From: Bacteroidales bacterium
Lineage (GTDB): Bacteria > Bacteroidota > Bacteroidia > Bacteroidales > UBA10428
Direction: 5' to 3'
Length of the DNA: 57,185 nucleotides
NCBI GenBank assembly: GCA_016934395.1
Contig: JAFGSZ010000141.1
Location: forward strand, 1 to 57,185
The position numbers and the translations under genes are program-made. Within the stretch, counting starts at the first letter, position 1. Every line of letters begins with the position of its first letter. Positions 33,413-42,819 of the stretch are shown here, piece by piece. The notes beneath the pieces were generated by a model, which worked only from the letters and a program-made list of their open reading frames with translations, was not told the DNA's origin and did no database searches.

Positions 33413-34489
33413 TTAATCCTTTAACACTTCTTTATATTGTTGAATAATACGTTTTGCAATATTTTCCCATGCATATTCCTTTGTTGAATTTATACAATCC
33501 TCTGCTCTATACCGGTGAATACTATATTCAAAATCTAAGGATAACTCACTATCGACTAACATGCCATTATATCCTTTTTTTATTAAATATTTCAAATCCC
33601 CAACCGGTGTTGCAATAACCGGAACACCACAGGATAAAGCTTCGAGGACCGTAAGCGGAAGACCTTCTGATGATGAAAACAGGAACAATCCTTTTGCTTT
33701 CTGATAATATTTTGGAAGGTCGTTGTGGTCAACAAAACCGGTGAAAATGATACGGGAATCGTTTTCAGCCAGTGTCTTAAGCTGAGTAAATAATGGTCCT
33801 GTGCCAATTATTAAAAGCTTTTCCTTTCCCGTATATTTTTTATATGCTTCAATTATTTTATCTATTCTTTTTTCAGGGGCCAGACGTCCAACATATAAAA
33901 AATGCTCCCTTTCAGCAGAATTAGAAATAAATAATTCGGTATCTACACCCGAGGGAATATACACAAATTTATTCTTTAATTGAGGATATGTGAGTTCATA
34001 TTCCTGTTTGGTTTCGCGATCGATAAAGATTACCCGGTCTGTTTTGGGAAGAACGCGTTGTTCCATAAATCTGTAAATAAAATACCGGAAGAGACTTTTT
34101 GTTTTTAAAATTTTTTTCGGGTTCCCATGAAATGTAATAAACTTCGGATTTGGCCGCGACCTGAAAAAATACATAAAATCTGCTCTTTGAGCATGTAAAA
34201 TGGCTTTTTCATTAATTACCAGACCTGATGATTTTTTATAAAGCTCTTTAATAAATTTAATATTAGACATATGGGGAGTGATCATAATATGCTCATCTCC
34301 ACTGATAATTGGTTTTAATGAAGAGCCCTTCCCCAGAATAATTCTCTTAAATCCTGTAAGTCTTTTTGAAAGGGAATGGATATATAGCCATATACCGGCA
34401 ACTTCCTGATTGGAAAGATCCAAATCTGTAATAAATACTATCTCGGGTATTCTGTTTTTTATAACTTCCGTTGCGATTTTATCGGGCAT
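33413..34489 (-). CDS. GT4-family glycosyltransferase
   Basis: 358-residue GT-B fold enzyme. The C-terminal nucleotide-sugar domain shows FLYVGRLAPEKRIDKIIEAY and the EX7E motif region SSSEGLPLTVLEALSCGVPVIATPVG. The N-terminal acceptor domain has FHGNP and IPSGVDTELF at the hinge. It is likely to add a sugar to the lipid-linked EPS repeat on the cytoplasmic side of the inner membrane; donor and acceptor are unknown. It lies 8 bp downstream of the DUF354 gene. Confidence 0.88.
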   Translation of the reverse strand: MPDKIATEVIKNRIPEIVFITDLDLSNQEVAGIWLYIHSLSKRLTGFKRIILGKGSSLKPIISGDEHIMITPHMSNIKFIKELYKKSSGLVINEKAILHAQRADFMYFFRSRPNPKFITFHGNPKKILKTKSLFRYFIYRFMEQRVLPKTDRVIFIDRETKQEYELTYPQLKNKFVYIPSGVDTELFISNSAEREHFLYVGRLAPEKRIDKIIEAYKKYTGKEKLLIIGTGPLFTQLKTLAENDSRIIFTGFVDHNDLPKYYQKAKGLFLFSSSEGLPLTVLEALSCGVPVIATPVGDLKYLIKKGYNGMLVDSELSLDFEYSIHRYRAEDCINSTKEYAWENIAKRIIQQYKEVLKD

Positions 34490-34497
34490 AAAATATA

Positions 34498-35505
34498 TTA
34501 ATTAGATGTAGCATTTTTATTTACCAGTTTAAAAATTTTTTCAATGATAAATAAATTAATATCTACTTTCATTTCCATTACCGGACTTTTTCCTTGTTTT
34601 AGCAGTTCTTTCGCTTTGCTTATAATTTCCTTCTGCTGTGTAATTTGAAAAATACGTTTCATGCTAACAAGTTCATCTGTATATCCCATTTTTAATTCAT
34701 TAACATAAATTGAAGGTGTTCCTAAAATAGCAGCTTCAACGGCAGTAGTCGCACCCTCACTAATAACAAGATCAGAATAGTACAATACATCGTGAAAGTG
34801 CTGACGTAATTCTGCTGTTAACTGGTATTTTAATAAAAAATCCGGTAATTGGTATTCGGATGAAATAATTACCCTGCCGTATTTCTCAAATTCATCGATA
34901 ATTTCAGTACTGTTTAGTAAACTCTGCCTGTTAATATCATGATTTGCATCCCAGGAAATTAACCTTAGCAAAATAATTTTTTCATTCTTTGGTTTAAGTC
35001 TTTTTTCAACTTTTTGATTGCAGGTGAAATATTTTGCGCTTAAATATCCCAATTCTTTTGTTCCCGGGTATCTTACCTGTTTTTTGCCAATTTTTATTTT
35101 ATAACTCTCCGGGGTAACCACCATAGTTGCGAATGGAAAAGTTAATACATTCTGGATGCGTGTATGTTCAGTATCATCAAGGATTATTGAGGGTTTCCCG
35201 AATAGTTTTGCGATCTGTGCAATATAAAGATCCCCGCTGCTCCCAATTAAAATATCAGGCTTATAAGAACTTACTACTTTAAAAAAGAAGTAATTAATTG
35301 TAAAAAGTCCCAAAATCCTTCCCCTTGAGGTATTGTATCCTGGTCGTTCAATATATTTCAGATTAAGCTTCAATAATAAGTCTTTTATTGAATCTTTATC
35401 TGTTCGGGCAACAATAATAATTTCATGCTGCTTTTCAAGCAGACTGATTATATTCTTATATTGGTGAACATCCGCGGGATGATTAATATCAAAAAGAATT
35501 TTCAT
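34498..35505 (-). CDS. DUF354 family protein (GT-B/epimerase-like)
   Basis: 335 residues. The N-terminus MKILFDINHPADVHQYKNII and IGSSGDLYIAQIAKLFGKPSIILDDTEHTR are hallmarks of DUF354, a GT-B-like family related to UDP-GlcNAc 2-epimerases and found in surface polysaccharide clusters of archaea and bacteria. SEGATTAVEAAILGTPSIYVNE near the C-terminus is the nucleotide-sugar loop. It is a probable glycosyltransferase or sugar-nucleotide enzyme, with unknown specificity. It is tightly spaced with its neighbours (11 bp and 8 bp). Confidence 0.8.
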   Translation of the reverse strand: MKILFDINHPADVHQYKNIISLLEKQHEIIIVARTDKDSIKDLLLKLNLKYIERPGYNTSRGRILGLFTINYFFFKVVSSYKPDILIGSSGDLYIAQIAKLFGKPSIILDDTEHTRIQNVLTFPFATMVVTPESYKIKIGKKQVRYPGTKELGYLSAKYFTCNQKVEKRLKPKNEKIILLRLISWDANHDINRQSLLNSTEIIDEFEKYGRVIISSEYQLPDFLLKYQLTAELRQHFHDVLYYSDLVISEGATTAVEAAILGTPSIYVNELKMGYTDELVSMKRIFQITQQKEIISKAKELLKQGKSPVMEMKVDINLFIIEKIFKLVNKNATSN

Positions 35506-35516
35506 AAATTTTACCT

Positions 35517-37262
35517 TCAGGTTTTTCTCAGATTACCAAAGCTTTTTACTTTTTTTACGCTGATCCCTAATATCCTGGTTCTCGAAAATTTTTGAAATAT
35601 GCTGCCGCCAATTTTTTCGATTTCATTTTTAAGCTGAAAAGATTTTCCAGGAACCTCAACAAAAACCTCCGAAACATCATTATTTATACAATCCAAAATC
35701 ATCTTTTTTATTTGATTTGATAATAATTCCTTATTATTTTGATGAGGACCAGTATAAAAACCATGTAAAATGAATCCTTCAGGTGACAGATCAAATTTCA
35801 TATTAACATTTTGAATTACATGTGGTTTACCCCCTTTAGTTAACCATGCAAACTGCAGTAGTAATTCACCATTATGCACCGAATACAGAATATCTTCATT
35901 TGTAAACCGTTTTAATGCCTCAGAAAGAAGCTTTGATCGTGTAGGCCATGGATAGGTTTGATCATAAGATAAAAGGTCGGAATAGCCTTGTACATTGATT
36001 TCTTCAGTTGACTGACTATTTTTCAAATGTTCATCATCCGTTGAAATTTTATATATAAAAGAACTCTGTTTATTAAAAAATAGAGCAGGAATATTTTTTA
36101 AAGCTGTTAACAATAACCTGACCGGATCTTTTTTCAGCAGTTCACTTAGGGTATATATGGAATTCTTGACTAATCCTTTGGGAATACCAAAAAAACTGAT
36201 CCATTTTTTAATAATTGCCCTGGAAAAATAATTTACTTCAATTTTAAATTTTTGAAGGCGTCCGAAGCAAAATATGGGTTTAAACAGTTCCCTGTGCATA
36301 TTGCCAAATTTTTCCTTATACTGATCATTTCCGGGTGTGAGATCAAAATATTTGAAACCTTCAGCAGAAAGCATCTGAAGCAATTCCACCCTAAGTATAT
36401 TACCAGGAGAATTTTTGCTTAAGGTTGGATCATATGATGTAAGACCTAAGTAAACCGAATCCTCATCACAAGCTCCAAAATGGATTGCTATTGGGATATC
36501 GTTAGACCATAATACTGTAAAGTGATTGTTTTCTGGAAAATTCATCCGGTCGATATAAAAATGCATTTTATGCTTATCCGATGAAAAGGGAGTAGTCTGG
36601 TGAACTGCCTCCTGCCGAAAATCAATCTGATTGGCAAGTGTATTGAAAAATTTTTTTACCTGATTTTTATCGTAAATCCTTTCCAAATAAAAACTTCCCT
36701 GTCTTTTATATCGATTAATGCTTCCTTTAATGGCCTTTCTGTTTCTAATTTGTTTAATTTTTTCCGCATCTGTAAGATCAAACACAGGAACCTCTTCTCT
36801 AAATATCTTAACAAAAATTTTTTCTTTTTTCAGCATATGGGAATGCAACCATTTTATACCTGAATTTGGAGGCATCCATCTCCACTCCCATTTTTTTAAA
36901 GGATATTTACTTTTTAATGAGATTAAAGTATTTATAAGGAAAGTTTCTTCAATATCAGGCTCGCATATCCATCCATGATACAATCCCTGGTGATCTCCGG
37001 CATGAGTTAAATAATTCTTCTTATAAGAAAACGCCAGAGGTATAAATCCAACCAACCTGGAATCATGATTATAACCAAGAGCCAGTAAAGGTTGAAATTC
37101 TGTGGAATAATGTGTATACCATGGTATAACAAACGAAGGTTCCTGTATAAATGTAGGTTTCTTATTTTTTTTAGCCAGTCTTAACCAATCAGAAATAAAT
37201 GATTTGTCTTTAATAATATTATGTACTTCACTATCAGTAATTAATTTAATTTTTAAATCCAT
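35517..37262 (-). CDS. Large GNAT/FemAB-like acetyltransferase
   Basis: 581 residues, cytoplasmic. Residues about 1-350 resemble the CelD/BcsL (Acetyltransf_6) branch of GNAT folds: FIPLAFSYKKNYLTHAGD, a central VYLGLTSYDPTLSKNSPGNILRVE with the acyl-CoA loop, and FKYFDLTPGNDQYKEKFGN. Residues about 430-570 look like a second, diverged GNAT-like domain (YSVHNGELLLQFAWLTKGG, SEVFVEVPGKSFQLKNEIEKI, GGSIFQKFSRTRILGI). It probably N- or O-acylates a sugar precursor or the polymer. It is the first gene of the minus-strand group down to 32553, preceded by a 536-bp intergenic region facing the export lipoprotein gene. Confidence 0.75.
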   Translation of the reverse strand: MDLKIKLITDSEVHNIIKDKSFISDWLRLAKKNKKPTFIQEPSFVIPWYTHYSTEFQPLLALGYNHDSRLVGFIPLAFSYKKNYLTHAGDHQGLYHGWICEPDIEETFLINTLISLKSKYPLKKWEWRWMPPNSGIKWLHSHMLKKEKIFVKIFREEVPVFDLTDAEKIKQIRNRKAIKGSINRYKRQGSFYLERIYDKNQVKKFFNTLANQIDFRQEAVHQTTPFSSDKHKMHFYIDRMNFPENNHFTVLWSNDIPIAIHFGACDEDSVYLGLTSYDPTLSKNSPGNILRVELLQMLSAEGFKYFDLTPGNDQYKEKFGNMHRELFKPIFCFGRLQKFKIEVNYFSRAIIKKWISFFGIPKGLVKNSIYTLSELLKKDPVRLLLTALKNIPALFFNKQSSFIYKISTDDEHLKNSQSTEEINVQGYSDLLSYDQTYPWPTRSKLLSEALKRFTNEDILYSVHNGELLLQFAWLTKGGKPHVIQNVNMKFDLSPEGFILHGFYTGPHQNNKELLSNQIKKMILDCINNDVSEVFVEVPGKSFQLKNEIEKIGGSIFQKFSRTRILGISVKKVKSFGNLRKT

Positions 37263-37798
37263 TTTTCAATGTGTTTCAGGGTTTTGAGTTATACAAAAAA
37301 GTTATTAGGTGCAGAAAACTGATACTTGATATTAAGATACTGTTGTTTTTAACAACAAATATATATCCGGCGATTTTCAATAAAAACTATTAATTAAAAA
37401 TGAATACAAAAATTCCTAATTTTCAAATGTATAAAATACCTTTTACATGGTTTTATGCACAAATTCGCAATTTATTTGCATTTTCAAGATCAATTATAAA
37501 AACAATTCGCCTATAAATTGTTATTCATGATATAAAAAAAAATTATAGATTCTATTTAAGAATAAAACCTATTATCAGTAATATTTTATTTAAAACTTAA
37601 TACATATATTAAGTTCAGTAAATTAAATTTTTATTTAAAATCACAAAGTTGACAAAACAAATATTTATAACAATTACTATTCAAGAAAGATCAATTAATA
37701 AATAGATTTAATTTTTGAGAATTAATATATTTGATTAATAATTGTTTAAATTAAAACCTAATTTTGTATTTAACATTAAACCCTATAAATCCGGCCCA
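37263..37798. other. Divergent intergenic region between the acetyltransferase and export lipoprotein genes
   Basis: Very AT-rich, 536 bp, with no convincing open frame. TATATTTG (37726-37733) and TAATTTTG (37759-37766) match the -7 consensus on the plus strand and could serve the export lipoprotein gene, but neither has a TTTG at 19-21 bp. On the minus strand TATATTTG (37356-37363) and TACATTTG (37424-37431) also match. The region presumably carries both divergent promoters. Confidence 0.4.
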
Positions 37799-38566
37799 AT
37801 GAAATATTTTTCTAAATCCAGTTTGCTTCTTTTACCATTGCTGTTACTCCTTTCTTGTATCCCTCAAAAAAAACTTGAGTATTTGCAGGATGATATAACC
37901 GATAAAACGCTGTATGACCTGGAACATAAGGAATCAGTTAAAATAAAAGCAAATGACGAATTATTTATCAAAGTTACCAGTTTTGATGATTTGAATTATA
38001 ATTATTTTAATGTTCAGAATCAATACATACAAACCGGATATTCCACTGAATTGTCTATTTCTCTTATCAGTTATACTGTAAATGATTCCGGTTACATTAA
38101 TTTTCCGGTAATAGGGAAAATATATTTAAAAGATTATACTATTGATAGTGCACGGGAAAAACTTCAGAATTTATTAAAGGATTATTTTAATCAGCCCTCG
38201 GTAGTTATAAAATATGCCTTTAAAAAAGTTACGGTTTTAGGAGCAGTAAACAATCCGGGGCATTTTTCATATTCTAAAGATCGATTAAATATTTTTGAAG
38301 CTCTCGGTCTGGCAAGTGATATGTCTCCTCATGGTAACCGTCGCGAGGTGTATTTGCTAAGGACTATTGATGATAAAGTTCAGAAAAAGGTTATTGATTT
38401 GACCAATGACGAATTGGTATTCAGCAGCAACTATTATATTAATCCGGATGATATTATTTATGTTAAGTCAAGGAATTCCTTAAAATGGAATATTATATCA
38501 ACTCCAATAACCCTTGTACTTTCAACACTTACTACATCTATGCTGATAATAAATTATTTGAGGTAA
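37799..38566 (+). CDS. Outer-membrane polysaccharide export lipoprotein (Wza/OPX family)
   Basis: 255 residues with a lipoprotein signal (MKYFSKSSLLLLPLLLLLSC, lipobox Cys20). The polysaccharide-export domain follows (SGYINFPVIGKIYLKDYTID, with the N-terminal segment IKANDELFIKVTS). After it comes one SLBB-like unit (VTVLGAVNNPGHFSYSKDRLNIFEALGLASDM). A hydrophobic helix at the C-terminus (ISTPITLVLSTLTTSMLII) would span the outer membrane. It would form the export channel for the polymer and act with the Wzc-type kinase at 52539-54920. It is the only plus-strand gene of the locus. The frame opens at a TTG (37742), but the ATG at 37799 gives the proper signal. Confidence 0.9.
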   Translation: MKYFSKSSLLLLPLLLLLSCIPQKKLEYLQDDITDKTLYDLEHKESVKIKANDELFIKVTSFDDLNYNYFNVQNQYIQTGYSTELSISLISYTVNDSGYINFPVIGKIYLKDYTIDSAREKLQNLLKDYFNQPSVVIKYAFKKVTVLGAVNNPGHFSYSKDRLNIFEALGLASDMSPHGNRREVYLLRTIDDKVQKKVIDLTNDELVFSSNYYINPDDIIYVKSRNSLKWNIISTPITLVLSTLTTSMLIINYLR

Positions 38567-38584
38567 TATTTTACAGGAATAATT

Positions 38585-41500
38585 TTAGTTAACAATAATC
38601 TTTTTCGATACCAATTGCTGGTCAAATAATATTTTTACCAGGTAAATACCTTTTCTAAAATCTGATAAATCGAAACGTATTGCTTCTCTGCCAGCAAAAG
38701 AACAGGCAGAATTCATAATCTGTCGTCCCATTAAATCCAATATAAAAATATTCAGATTTAGTGTTGCTGAAGCTTCAGGAATTGAAATATAGAATATTCC
38801 CTTTGTCGGATTTGGATATATGCTTAGATCTTTACTTTTCAGCAAATTGTAGCCAGACAATTTTTTCCCTATAAATGCAGATTCCAATATTCCAATATCC
38901 GGTCCGTTACCAAAAGGCACCAAATTTCCATGATAATCTGATTCAACGTTAACTACTTTCCCGTTATCAATGGCAGGTGATTCAGATTCAATAGAAAAAT
39001 CATTATTTGCAGCATCTGTAAACAAAGGGTCTAAATCGAAGGAATTCATTTCTTCAAAAAATAATTCCTGCATATCTTTTACAGAATTAATGGTTGAACC
39101 ATATACCTCCATAAATCCGGCCTGAACGGGATAATAAATATTGCAATCTGATGCCAGTTCTCCTGAATTATGCACAACTGCTTTATCTTCAGTATCGGTC
39201 AGGTATATAATATTATTATAAAATGTGAAAGATGCATAGGTATTATTAACAGCATTATGATTATTATAAAATACATTATTAAATACTTTTGCATTTGACA
39301 GGTTGCTGTTTATACTTATTCCGGTTTCATTATCACGGAATAAATTATAATAAATTTCCGTAGTTTCCGATACTGAGTAAACAGCAATATTATTGTTGAA
39401 AAAACTATTCCCTTTTAAAAATACATTTTTGCCATCAATAATTCTTACCCCATTAGAAGCACCTTCTATAATACAACCTGTAATTGATATATTCTCACAT
39501 TGCGGCCCAAGAATATAAAGATTACTTATTGCATTTTCGGCCCGTATATGCAAATCTTCAATATTAAGGTTCTTTTTATTGTATACCATCATTATATGAT
39601 CGTTGGAAGTACTTTGTATTAAAGGTAATTCACCTGCCCCATAAGCTCCTAATGTAACATCGTTTGCACTAATAATAATCTTATCCAGATTTGCAACCGT
39701 TCCCTTTTTTTGCATATAATGGTATCCATCATTCCACTTTACATCCTGCCATGAGTTAAAAGGATGTTCTATTGAACCGTTTTCATCCGGATCATTTGTA
39801 TTTGTAGGGTCGATGTAATACGTATCTGAAATTACAGAATAAATAAGATTAATTGTTATAGTTGCATCGTCGGATAGGGGCCCACTGCCGTTATCTGTAA
39901 CCCGAATACCTATAGAATAGGTAGTATTGGCCCCGATATTAATTTTATTAATATCATCAAAGTATAATTCACCATTAGAGCTGTTTAAAAAAAACAGATT
40001 ATCCGCATTCCCGGAAATAATTGAAAACCTGAGTTCCTGTTGGGAATCCTCATCACTTGCAGAAATCACTCCAATAAATGCCTGCAGGCTTCCATCATAA
40101 GTGATATCAAATTGCTGATTTTCTATTACAGGGGCATGATTAATTTCTACTTCTTCAGGAACACAATGTATTTTGATTTCTGACTCGGCAGATAATGGGG
40201 ATGGTGCATTATCAGTAACTCTTACTGCAATAGTATAGGTAGTTTCGGAGCTAATATTCAGCTGACCCGCATTTACAAAAGATAAATTGCCATTATTTTC
40301 TATACGAAATAAGTTATTACTGTTACCGGATACAATTGAAAATAAAAGCGATTGCCAGGAATCCGGTTCCGATGCTTTTACATTTCCAATAAATGAAGGA
40401 GTTTGACTGGTAACCAACACTTCAAATTGTTGATTACTAATTTCAGGGGAATGATTTTCCAGTTCATTTTCCGAAATATTTTGAATAGCTCCTAAGTCCG
40501 GTTTTTCTCCATAAAAGGCAAGTCCTACATCGGTACCCTTGTTATCCATATCACTTCCTTCAGCCAGTGCTAAAAATGTTATAACAGGTAATGTGCCATC
40601 AGCTTGTCTTGGAGCACTAAGCTGATTACTGTTAAGACTTATAAAATCAGAATCATCAACATAAAAGCCGTTCCATGAGTTTGTGTTTTCTATAATAGTA
40701 CCACTAAAGCTATTTGTTCTGGTATTTTTATACTCAATTACATTAGAGAAATAATGCTTCAAATTAGAATAATCATCGATTGCAATTCCATGATCCTTAT
40801 TATCATAAACTGTTGAATTATATACCACAATTGAAACTTCAGCGCCATTCTGGTCGATCCCTCTTTCCTTATTCTGAACTGCCAGACAATTTCTCAAATA
40901 ACGTTGAGGCCTGTTAAGAGGATCCTGCTGAGTGCGTCCGAGCTTAAATCCGTTACCATTTCCATTAACCACCCCTTGCTCATTATATCCGTTCCAAAAG
41001 CACCAAACACTATCATAAACTACAATTCCTTCTTCATCCCAATTGTCTATACCATCATCAGAATTATAATACATTCTGCAGCCTACAACCCGGTTAGAAT
41101 CTCCTCTGGCTGAAGAAACCTGCAACCCGTCAGCATATTCACCATTAGAAACCACATCATTATTTAAATAAAAATCACAATTTTTTACAAGGTTTCCGTT
41201 TCCGGTCAGGTTCATACCAACAGCCTGATTATTGTGGATTTTTAAACCTTCAAAAATATTATAGTCGCTGTTTACCACAAAAAATCCTACACTATAATCG
41301 CCATTATTATATGCGGGGACATTAATTATTTCGAAACCTTTAAAATGCCAATAATTGCAATTGTCAAAAGTTATTCCTTCTGCACTGCTTCTTGTAAGAT
41401 TACTACAATCAAGAACTGCTCTTTCGCCAGGATAAGCGAAAAGTTTGATCCTGTTATTTTCATTTCCGCTTTTATTTTCTATGGTAAGCGCTCTACTGCT

Positions 41501-41707
41501 ACTCGAAGATTCATGGTATGTTCCTTCCCTGACAAATATAACATCTCCCGGCCCAGCCATACTAATTGCTTTTCTCCACGTTGAAAAAGGCTTACTTATA
41601 CTACCAGGATTACTATCACTACCATTCACAGCCACATAAAATGTATCCACCTGTGCATTAGCCAGGGCGAAAAACAAATATGGGATCAGATACATTATCT
41701 TCTTCAT
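38585..41707 (-). CDS. Secreted PL9-like polysaccharide lyase with cadherin-like and T9SS type A domains
   Basis: 1040 residues: signal peptide (1-18), PL9-like right-handed beta-helix (about 20-410), two cadherin-like domains (about 420-635), a second parallel beta-helix (about 645-950) and a T9SS type A sorting domain (YPNPTKGIF to the end). In the first helix D193 (YADG), D217, D218 and D221 (SDDGIDNW) and K255 (NGNGFKLG) follow the spacing of the calcium ligands and catalytic lysine of Pel9A from Dickeya, as I recall them (D209, D233, D234, D237, K273). It probably cleaves a uronic-acid-containing polymer by beta-elimination at the cell surface. Its position between the EPS operon and the export lipoprotein suggests it trims or releases the locus's own polymer. 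The export gene converges on it, 18 bp away. Confidence 0.82.
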   Translation of the reverse strand: MKKIMYLIPYLFFALANAQVDTFYVAVNGSDSNPGSISKPFSTWRKAISMAGPGDVIFVREGTYHESSSSSRALTIENKSGNENNRIKLFAYPGERAVLDCSNLTRSSAEGITFDNCNYWHFKGFEIINVPAYNNGDYSVGFFVVNSDYNIFEGLKIHNNQAVGMNLTGNGNLVKNCDFYLNNDVVSNGEYADGLQVSSARGDSNRVVGCRMYYNSDDGIDNWDEEGIVVYDSVWCFWNGYNEQGVVNGNGNGFKLGRTQQDPLNRPQRYLRNCLAVQNKERGIDQNGAEVSIVVYNSTVYDNKDHGIAIDDYSNLKHYFSNVIEYKNTRTNSFSGTIIENTNSWNGFYVDDSDFISLNSNQLSAPRQADGTLPVITFLALAEGSDMDNKGTDVGLAFYGEKPDLGAIQNISENELENHSPEISNQQFEVLVTSQTPSFIGNVKASEPDSWQSLLFSIVSGNSNNLFRIENNGNLSFVNAGQLNISSETTYTIAVRVTDNAPSPLSAESEIKIHCVPEEVEINHAPVIENQQFDITYDGSLQAFIGVISASDEDSQQELRFSIISGNADNLFFLNSSNGELYFDDINKINIGANTTYSIGIRVTDNGSGPLSDDATITINLIYSVISDTYYIDPTNTNDPDENGSIEHPFNSWQDVKWNDGYHYMQKKGTVANLDKIIISANDVTLGAYGAGELPLIQSTSNDHIMMVYNKKNLNIEDLHIRAENAISNLYILGPQCENISITGCIIEGASNGVRIIDGKNVFLKGNSFFNNNIAVYSVSETTEIYYNLFRDNETGISINSNLSNAKVFNNVFYNNHNAVNNTYASFTFYNNIIYLTDTEDKAVVHNSGELASDCNIYYPVQAGFMEVYGSTINSVKDMQELFFEEMNSFDLDPLFTDAANNDFSIESESPAIDNGKVVNVESDYHGNLVPFGNGPDIGILESAFIGKKLSGYNLLKSKDLSIYPNPTKGIFYISIPEASATLNLNIFILDLMGRQIMNSACSFAGREAIRFDLSDFRKGIYLVKILFDQQLVSKKIIVN

Positions 41708-42262
41708 TTGCCAAGCGGTTTGAAATTATACTCTAGTTTTGTTTGTTGTAGGGCTATGAATAGATGGTATTAATATTTCTGTTAATGTAAATTAATTAAT
41801 TCTAATTTCCTTTGTATTCCTTGTTAAATTTATAAAAGCTGATTTTATTTCACTATCAATTTTGAAGCTTTTTTATAAAGTAATACACCTTTTACTTTTG
41901 GTTTCAATCAGAGAATTTCCTGAGAAGATTTGAAACCTAAAACCTGTAAAAATATATTTATGATGTAAAAGAACTTTTTTAAGAATCTAAGTTTGGAATT
42001 TGACAAAAACACAATTTTTTTTGATATATATACGGATTTTTTACATGAATGTTGTTTTATGTATGATTAAAAATTGGGCGTTTTTGAATTAATATTCATT
42101 AAAATTAGTTTGATAATAATAAATGATTATAAATGAAGGCACTTGGGTTAACATGTAAATGATACTTTTTAAAGAAAGTCTAAAAAAAATTTAATCAGAA
42201 GGGATAGTAATGAGTTCAGATTGAAGAAATGTGCTTGTATGATCTGAGAATATTTTCTTAGT
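41708..42262. other. Intergenic region upstream of the PL9-like lyase gene
   Basis: 555 bp of AT-rich sequence without an open frame, RNA gene or clear terminator. It separates the acyltransferase gene of the EPS operon from the lyase gene on the same strand and so probably contains the lyase promoter, but I found no exact TAnnTTTG box on the minus strand. Confidence 0.4.
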
Positions 42263-42802
42263 TTATGTTTGTTGCATCTTCATATCTAATTCCTGAATAA
42301 TTTTTTTCTTTTGCCTCGGTGATAATCCCTTAGTATATAATTTCATAGGGTTGTTTTTAACTAATATTTTGAACGATTTCACATTCATAATTACCTTCCC
42401 CGGATTCCCAATCACAACTGAATTGTCAGGTATATTCCCACGCACAACTGCGCCTGCACCGATAAGACAATTATTCCCAATAGTGGTATTTGGCAGAATC
42501 ACAGCCTCGGTACCCAGAAACGTATTATTTCCTATTTTAATTTTTCCAAACAAATCCATTTTTGGATATTCATCCAGAAATATCCATACTCCGCCATCAT
42601 GCGTTACCAAACTGCATCTTGAAGAGATGGCCACATGGTCGCCTATTTCAATAAGATAGGGCTCGGTTGAAAACGAAGCATTATCAATATAACAATCCTT
42701 TCCAATCTTTACACCCCACCGCTTTAGGGTCCAAATCCTATAGTTACTTCCAAGCTTTTGAAAAAAGAATCGTTCTAGTATATTTTTAATTCTCGAAATC
42801 AT
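42263..42802 (-). CDS. Hexapeptide-repeat acyltransferase
   Basis: 179 residues. Left-handed beta-helix repeats run through IGDHVAISSRCSLVTHDGG and IKIGNNTFLGTEAVILPNTTIGNNCLIGAGAVVRGNIPDNSVVIGNP, the layout of xenobiotic/maltose O-acetyltransferases. It is a probable acetyl- or acyl-CoA-dependent O-acetyltransferase decorating an EPS sugar. It ends the main EPS operon, 17 bp after the SGNH-like lipoprotein gene. Confidence 0.85.
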   Translation of the reverse strand: MISRIKNILERFFFQKLGSNYRIWTLKRWGVKIGKDCYIDNASFSTEPYLIEIGDHVAISSRCSLVTHDGGVWIFLDEYPKMDLFGKIKIGNNTFLGTEAVILPNTTIGNNCLIGAGAVVRGNIPDNSVVIGNPGKVIMNVKSFKILVKNNPMKLYTKGLSPRQKKKIIQELDMKMQQT

Positions 42803-42819
42803 AGGAGTAATAATTTGTT

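Noticed and set aside
42351-42659. Plus-strand frame of 102 codons
   Set aside because: It lies wholly antisense to the hexapeptide acyltransferase gene, has no recognisable features and reflects the codon pattern of the real gene.
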